A stretch of DNA of 64,000 nucleotides from Stomoxys calcitrans (taxonomy: Eukaryota; Arthropoda; Insecta; Diptera; Muscidae), in the NCBI RefSeq assembly GCF_963082655.1, contig NC_081553.1:37415474-37479473 (forward strand). Direction: 5' to 3'. Positions 57,668 to 64,000 of this stretch are shown here, piece after piece. The notes under the pieces were generated by a model. It was not told the DNA's origin. It worked only from the letters and a program-made list of their open reading frames with translations, and did not search any database. The position numbers and the translations under genes were made by a program. Every line of letters starts with the position of its first letter. Position 1 is the first letter of the stretch.

Positions 57668-58061
57668 TTAATAAAATAAAATTTAAGTAAATTTAAAAAA
57701 ATAACAAATTAAAAAAATAACAATAACAAATTAAAAATTAAAAATACATAGGAAACAAAAAAAATAATAAAAAAATTGTAATAAAAAAGTAAAACAAATA
57801 AAATATAGATATAAAAAATTAATAAATAATTAAAAAAAAAATAAATTTAAATTTAAAATTAAAGATCACAAATTAGAAAATAATAATTGAAAATTAAGAG
57901 CTAAGAATTAAAAACTAAAAATTAGTACTTAAAAATTAAAGAAAAAAATAATTAAAAATAAAAAAATAAAAACTTAAAATTAAAAACTAAAAATTTAAAA
58001 CTAAAAATTATATAATAAAATAAAAAGCAAAATCAAAATTAAATTAAAAAATCGGTAAGGA
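57668..58061. other. A/T-only low-complexity stretch
   Basis: Degenerate AAAATTAAAA-type sequence of ~390 bases with almost no G or C. No unit of fixed length is seen. Confidence 0.85.
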
Positions 58062-58485
58062 AAGGCAAAAGTCAAGTGGAGCCAACTGTATAATACCTTA
58101 CACCAATTCTACGTACTACTTTTAATATATGGAACTGATGTGGAATCTATTCATACGATAGGACCTAAATTGTGGCTACTACAGCCTTAAACAGCCACAT
58201 TGGACGAAAGATATATATGGGAGCTATATCTAAATCTGATGCGATTTCTTTCAAAATCAATAACGTTTGTCCTTGGACCAAAATTTCATGACAATCGAAC
58301 AACAGCTGTACCTTGATAGCAAGAATATATGGACAGACAGACGTACAAACCTAAATCGAATCAGAAAGTGATTTTAAGCTGATCAGTATAATTATCAATG
58401 AGCCTACTTCGTCTCCTTCTTAGCATTGCAAACAAATGTACAAAGTTATAATACCCTGTACCACAGTGGTGGTGTAGGGTATAAC
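58062..58485 (+). mobile_element. Compact hairpin-ended element, relative of the 153 family
   Basis: The head 'gtataataccttacaccaat' and tail 'ggtggtgtagggtataac' form subterminal inverted repeats. The tail itself is a hairpin (ATACCCTGTACCAC / GTGGTGTAGGGTAT). There is one monomer ('atatatgggagctatatcta', 'gacagacagacgtacaaacc'). The same layout as the 153 family, in about 420 bp, with different sequence. Confidence 0.75.
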
Positions 58486-59219
58486 AAAACAACAAAAGCA
58501 AAAATCAAAGGCACTCTAATTCTTGAAGGAGTAAAGCAATGCACTTAAAATTCTGCACAAATATGCACCACTTCTTAGAGTAGGTCGCCCTCGAGGATAT
58601 ATCGATTAAGTGATTAGGCTGAACTTTGTCGAATACGACCCATGGTGGAGGGTGTATAAGATTCGGTCCGGTCAAACTTGACATGATTTTGCTCATAAAT
58701 TTTATTGAAATTTATAAACAAAACAATATTTTTGTTTTCCTTTGGATTTTATCACTAGAAATTATCCCCTTTAGTTGTCTTGTAGTTTGCATTTGTGCTA
58801 TGTATGACGACAATGAACATTACAAGCATTATTCAAACGATTTTTGCTACGAAAGGAAATGTTTTCGTTTAACTACTTTTGCATTACTTTAGCTAACGTT
58901 AAATTGCTTTTCGCTTGAATTTGTTTGGCCCACAAACTACATACAGAGTCTAAAGAAAACACTGAAATTTTCTTGAAGTGATTTTAGTTGTGTTTTTTCT
59001 TTAATTTCGTTTTACAAAATTTAAAATTTGTGTATTACCTTCCTTTTGGTAGACCTTGTTACATTTATTGGCCCAGCAAGAGACAAACGAGGGCTTCAGG
59101 CAAAAGTTAAGAGAAAAGTTTTTAAGGCGAAAATGTATAAAAATAAAAAAAGTGGCATTAAGTTTGGCCGAGCCAAATTTTTTGTAAAGCCATCACCAAG
59201 GAATTTGGTGCATGTTAGC
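58486..59219. other. Mostly unique; isolated 153-family head remnant at ~58625-58690
   Basis: 'cccatggtggagggtgtata', 'agattcggtccggtcaaact' is the head of an antisense 153-family copy (head palindrome degenerate). No monomers follow. The rest shows no gene. Confidence 0.65.
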
Positions 59220-60890
59220 TGCCATGTAAACCAATCTTGGATCTTGACTTCTTGAACCACTAGAGGGCGCAATTCCTATCCGATTTGGCTGAAATTTTGC
59301 ATGATTTACAACAAATGTGCTAAGTGTGGTTCAAATCAGTCCATAACCTAATATAGCTGTCACATAAACCAATCTGGGGTCTTGACTTCTTGAGCCTCCG
59401 GAGGGTGCAATTCTAATCCGATTTGGCTGAAATTTTGCAAGGCGTGTTTTGTTATGACTTTCAACAACTGTGCTTAGTATGGTTCAAATCGGTAAATAAC
59501 CTGATATAGCTGCCATATATACTGATCTTGAATCTCGACTTCTTGAGCCACTAGAGAGCGCAATTCTTATCCGATTTGGCTGAAATTTTGCACGAACTGT
59601 TTTGTTACGACTTCCAACAGTTGTACAAAAATATGGTTGTAATCGGTCCATAACCTGGTATAGCTACCATATATACCGATCTTGGGTCTTGACTTCTTGA
59701 GCCACTAGAGGGCGCAATTCTTATCCGATTGCAATAAAATTTTGCACAACGTGTTTTGTTATGATATTCAAGAACTGTGCTTAGTATGGTTCAAATAGGT
59801 CCATAACCTGATATAGCTGCCATATAAACCGATCTTGGGTCTTGACTTCTTGAGCCACTAGAGGGCGCAATTCTTATCCGATTGCAATGAAATTTTGCAC
59901 ACGTGTTTTGTTATGATTTTCAAGAACTGTGCTTAGTATGGTTCAAATCGGTTCATAACCTGATATAGCTGCCATATAAACCGATCTTGGGTCTTGACTT
60001 CTTGTGCCACTAGAGGGCGCAATTCTTATCCGACTGCAATGAAATTTTGCACAACGTGTTTTGTTATGATATTCAAGAACTGTGCTTAGTATGGTTCAAA
60101 TCGGTCCATAACCTGATATAGCTGCCATATAAACCGATCTTGGGTCTTGCTTTCTTGAGCCACTAGAGGGCGCAATTCTTATCCAATTTGAATGAAATTT
60201 GGTACGAAGTATTTTGTTATGATATCTAACAACTGTACTAAGTATGGTTCGAATCGCTTCATAACCTGATATAGCTGTCATATAAACCGATCTTGGGTCT
60301 TGCATTCTTGAGCCACTAGAGGGCGCAAATCTTATACGATTTAAATTCAATTTTGTACCAATTTTTTTTTATAATATCTAACAACTGTGCCAAATAAGGT
60401 TCAAATCGGTCAATAATCTGATATAGCTGTCACACATGATATTGCTGTCACATAAACCGATCTGTGGACTTGACTTCTTGAGCTTCTGGAGGGGACAATT
60501 CTTATCCGATTTGGCTGAAATTTTGCATGACGTATTTTATTATGACTTTCAACAACTGTGCCAAATAAGGTTCAAATCGGTTCATAACCTGATATAGCTG
60601 TCATATAAACCGATCTAGGATCTTGTCTTCTTGAGCCTCTAGAGGTCGCAATTATTATCCGATTTGTCTGAAATTTTGTACGACGGATCCTCAACATACG
60701 TGTTTATTATGGTCTCAGTCGGTCTCTGTAGTCTGATACAGCTCCCATATAAATCGATCTCTCTATTTTACTTCTTGACATTTTACTGGCTGACATTTTA
60801 CACAGGTCTCCAACATATAATTTAATTGTGCTCCGAACCGGACCATATCTTGATATCGCTCTAATAGCAGAGCAAATCTTGTAAATCAAA
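59220..60890 (-). mobile_element. 153 family, subfamily A, array without tail or head hairpin
   Basis: Ten to eleven monomers ('gggtcttgacttcttgagcc', 'cactagagggcgcaattctt'). Anchor spacing is mostly 152-154 bp from 59513 on, with one shorter interval (~143) before. A short internal repeat 'gatat(t/a)gctgtcac' lies at 60420-60455. It ends in head-proximal sequence ('tctaatagcagagcaaatct') that is itself partly duplicated at 60885-60905. Confidence 0.85.
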
Positions 60891-62180
60891 TAGCAGAGCA
60901 AATTTTGCAAATCCTGTTGACTTTAAAACCTTCGGGGTTTGCTCCATTGGCCTCATACCATCACCTTTACTCTGAAATTGTTCCATTGTAATCAATAAAG
61001 GATCGGAATATACGAAAACGACCATTCCTAGTTCTTCAAACATCGGCTTCTGTAGCTATCCTCGTATTTTCCAACGCCGCAGCTCTCAAAATATTGTGAA
61101 TTATGAAGCTATGCGTCTTTGCCACTTAACGCTTTGATGCATATACGCTGCCACTCAAAAAAAAGCCAACAGCATATCCAAAACATAGTGAAATGGAATG
61201 AAAAAATTACCCTACCTTAAGTCAAAGAAAAATTAGTTTTTCTTTTTTACAGAAAGAACTTTGAAATACAACAACAAAAGCTCCTACAACAATTGACTCT
61301 TAGACGCTTGGCGGCCCAAAGGTAGTTCTTATTTCAGTTTAGCCAATGTTTTTGGGCCAACTCGACATTATAATGGCCCGTTTCCTAAGCTGTTCGAGGT
61401 GATGGTGGTACGTGAACCTTTTGTTTGCTCTGCTATTGCTGGGTTTTTCGTGATCGCTTTTATCTCGAAATGCTGATCTTGAGGTTGCCTAGATTGTTGC
61501 TCTGGATTTTTTTCTTTACCAAAAGGAGAACGACCAAGAAGAATTGTTTCAATGGTTTTTAATTAATGCTTTCTTTTTTTTCTACTTCTTTTTCTTCTTC
61601 GTTTTTGGCTACCCCATGTTGTTGGTGTTGTGGTCGGGGTGAGCAGCTCAATGGCTAGATTACTTTTTGGTATGACGCTCAATGCATCTGTGGCCTAGGA
61701 AAATTCATTTACCGCTGCGTAATGCGTAAAATTTTCTTCATGACTTCATTAATCATATTTCCCCCCCAAAAGGTAACATCTCTACAACATTCATCTCCAC
61801 TGTAAGCCAGGGAGTAAGTCTCTTACAATGGGCCTCTTAATGTTCTTCTGCCATGGTCCGGCAGGCATGTTGGCAATTGAGTTCGAGTGTTAGGTAATGC
61901 ACTTCATTTCAATGACTTTTTGATTATGGCCTTTGTCATAACCAAAACTCTTGGCCCATTTGGTGGTTGTGGTTGCATCCTTAACTGTTAACGGCATAGC
62001 TGCTCTTGATTGAGGAAGAATACAATCGTAAGGGGCCCATATCTCCAACGGGGGATTTTCCATCAGCATTTTTGTTGTTGAAGAATTTTTAATAGATTTT
62101 GCTTTGGCAGTCTAGGGCAATGATATTTCAAATGATACGCTCATGTTGGTGGGCTAATGTAATTTCATTTGTTAAGCTGA
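60891..62180. other. Unique sequence, no gene recognised
   Basis: T-rich, with a (TTC)n-like run near 61570-61600 and no recognised family. Confidence 0.5.
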
Positions 62181-63440
62181 TATACCCCGGGAGATGAGAA
62201 AATTAAAATGGGATGTTGTAAACAATTGAGGTGTGAGGTTAAATAAAAAACGTCTCATCATCTTCCCCGCATGCCCTACATATGCTATCACTTGGCGCAC
62301 CGATTTTGCATAGGTGAGCTCGTAGTCCTACCTGTCCCGTTATGACACCAAAAGCAATACTGACCTCCTTCTAGCTTCCTTTCACTAATATCCTCGTCTT
62401 CTCACGATCTGGTTCCCCCCATAGGATATTCGCCGTCCTACCGACCGTTTCGCTGCCACAATGTTGCATGCGCATTCGTCGCCCACTCCCTTAACACGGA
62501 CTGCGTCGACCCGAAAGGCTTCGGGTTAACCAAGTTTATTGACGGCAGTCCTCTGGCCTTCACCGCCAAATCGCCTGCCCTTTCATTTCCCCTTACTCCG
62601 TTATAGCCGGCACCCAAACGATGCAGATTATGCCATCCTCAGAGAAGGCGTTAATCTTCTTCTTACACTGCAAGACTGTTCGGGACCTTACCTTCCTAGT
62701 TGTTATTGCCCTTATGGCAATTTTACTTTCCGTAAAGATGTTCACACTCGACGTTCTCGCGTTAGCACCACACCACTTCATGCATTCCGTGATCGTCCGG
62801 ATCTCCGCCTGCAGAACTTTATTATGGTCAGGCCATCGCCTTAAATCTCATAGCCGCAGTGGCTGCCTCACACTTAATTTGTATGTCAATGGGTCGAATA
62901 TCTAGAATAGTCTCCAGTGCCCTCCAATGCCAAGACAACATGTTCTCTGAACCTGTTTTATGGTCCTTATGTTTCACTTTGTCTCCATATCAGTCCACCA
63001 AACTACTGAGGCGTAAGTAAGTATTGGTCTAATCACGCTTCTCTAGAGCCAGTGGACTATCCTCGGATTCTGGCCTCATTTCGAGCCTACGGCCCGTCTA
63101 CATAGTGCCCAACATCTGTGAGTCTTCTCAGTACGCTTCTGAATGTGACACTTCCAATTCGATTTCCTGTCCAAGATCACTCCTAAGTATTTTACCTTGT
63201 CAGATATCGAAATCGTCTTATTGAGGAAACGTGGTGCGTTAAATTGGTCCACCTTCGTCTTCCTTGTGTACAGGCATATTTCAGTCTTCTCTGGGTTAAC
63301 ATTGAGACCTCTGGGTCATGTGCCATATGCAAGACCCTTTTGGCCCTTCTGCAAGCTCCTCAAATTATTATAAACCTTCGATCAAAGTCATTATTCCAAG
63401 ATTCCGGTGTCTCCGTATCGTATCGTTTTACATCTCATAC
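62181..63440 (-). pseudogene. I/LOA-like non-LTR retrotransposon: RT end, RNase H, 3' end
   Basis: On the minus strand in several frames: the RT thumb ('NVNPEKTEICLYTRKTKVDQ', KVKYLGVILDRKSNWKCHIQ, HRCWALCRRAVGS), then RNase H with VNIFTESKIAIRAI (the active-site Asp appears as Glu), ICIVWVPA and GVRGNERAGDLAVKARGLP, then the tail VGLRAHLCKIGAPSDSICRA with CxxCGED. RNase H after RT points to the I/LOA group. Frameshifts separate the pieces. The 3' end fades near 62180. The 5' side meets an unrelated, oppositely oriented piece. Confidence 0.78.
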
Positions 63441-63454
63441 AAGACGTGGTATGC

Positions 63455-63921
63455 CAAGTTTTCGAGGGAAAACTTGATGAGATCGAAGACACAATGCAAA
63501 GATTAGACGAGTGGTATGCCAACGACCAACTCAAGAGGAAAACGAGTTCTAGACATGGCCGCAAGAACTGATTTACTCGTTGTGAACACTGAAAACGTTT
63601 AGGCGACCCGGGTGCGACGGCACTATACCGGACATCATTTTTGAGTCCGAGGAAATCATCGGGAAGACAACAGAGTGGTGTGTACTGGAAACTTATACAG
63701 CAAGTGACCACCAGTATATTATGTTCTCATTTAATACCGGAAGGGACACAGCCAATAAGGGAATGAGCACAAGTACACGAAAGTGGAACGTGATCAAGCT
63801 CGACTCCCCGAAACTCCTAGCGGAAATTGATCGGCAAGCAGCCCAGCCGTCGGAGCAGATTGAACAAGATGTTCCGTCGACAGTGGGACGAGTTATGGGC
63901 ATCATAGAAAAAATGCAATAA
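63455..63921 (+). pseudogene. Non-LTR retrotransposon endonuclease carboxy end
   Basis: Plus-strand frames read KLDEIEDTMQRLDEW, then FRRPGCDGTIPDIIFESEEI, then LETYTASDHQYIMFSF with the catalytic Asp-His pair of APE-type endonucleases, followed by RKWNVIKLDSPKLLAEIDRQ. It stops at 63921. There are frameshifts at 63540-63600. It belongs to a jockey/R1/LOA-type element, and is head to head with the RT/RNase H fragment; whether both come from one family is not shown. Confidence 0.75.
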
Positions 63922-64000
63922 ATTCATATCAAGACTCAAAAGGCCGAGAGGAAATAAAACCACAGTCCACTAGTGGAATGATGCTGATGATGATATACGA

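Noticed and set aside
57668..58061. Matrix-attachment or origin-like A/T stretch
   Set aside because: Low complexity alone is not evidence of function, and no motif cluster supports it.
1..64000. LTR retrotransposon or endogenous virus sequences
   Set aside because: I found no LTR pair, no gag/pol/env motif arrangement and no viral protein that I could recognise. All RT sequence fits non-LTR types.

Overview
The window reads as eukaryotic, repeat-dominated dipteran DNA. It is AT-rich, has no gene-dense or operon-like stretch, and is built from layered transposon remains. The repeat families (tandem-monomer elements ending in a TATACCC..GGGTATA hairpin, a tRNA-derived SINE, mellifera-like mariner MITEs, RTE-type retrotransposons) suggest a calyptrate, probably muscid, fly such as Stomoxys or Musca; that assignment is inference. 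I found no intact host protein-coding gene, no rRNA and no free-standing tRNA. The window is best taken as intergenic or intronic.

Layout. 1-3.5 kb: a 9-bp minisatellite, a 33-bp minisatellite and unique DNA. 3.5-8 kb: a ten-monomer array with 153-bp period, a 5'-truncated RTE piece carrying a foldback Tc1/mariner derivative, and two hairpin-ended elements in inverted orientation. 8-15.5 kb: unique DNA with a 237-bp mariner MITE, a GGTACC-rich array and small retroelement and Helitron fragments. 15.5-23.1 kb: more hairpin-ended elements, an 884-bp candidate TIR element and an RNase H relic. 24.3-28.6 kb: a full-length but dead RTE retrotransposon bounded by a 14-bp target duplication, with one hairpin-ended element and two mariner MITEs inside. 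30-33.7 kb: a long palindrome and a second, rearranged RTE copy. 35-38.6 kb: Helitron-type ~130-bp repeats hit by a mariner MITE, a hAT MITE and a SINE. 39-47.4 kb: an inverted pair of hairpin-ended elements, then an element split by a Helitron that was itself entered by a SINE, then an 11-monomer array. 49-54.2 kb: further arrays, a TTTTA satellite and a complete hairpin-ended element inside that satellite. 55.8-57.7 kb: a non-autonomous Helitron with readable ends. 58-60.9 kb: a compact relative of the hairpin-ended family and another array. 62.2-63.9 kb: two head-to-head fragments of I/LOA-like non-LTR retrotransposons.

The strongest unexplained signal is the register of the hairpin-ended family, called the 153 family below. 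In three diverged subfamilies (A, B, C) the monomers repeat at 153 bp with almost no indels despite many substitutions. Each complete copy has a head palindrome (TTCGGCC.GGCCGAA), subterminal inverted repeats (TATACCCTCCACCAT at the head, ATGGTGGAGGGTATA at the tail) and a tail hairpin. The organisation recalls Helentron/DINE-1-type non-autonomous elements, but no transposition protein for it is present. Nothing here forms a pathway. What works together are mobile-DNA layers, whose order of insertion can be read from their nesting.
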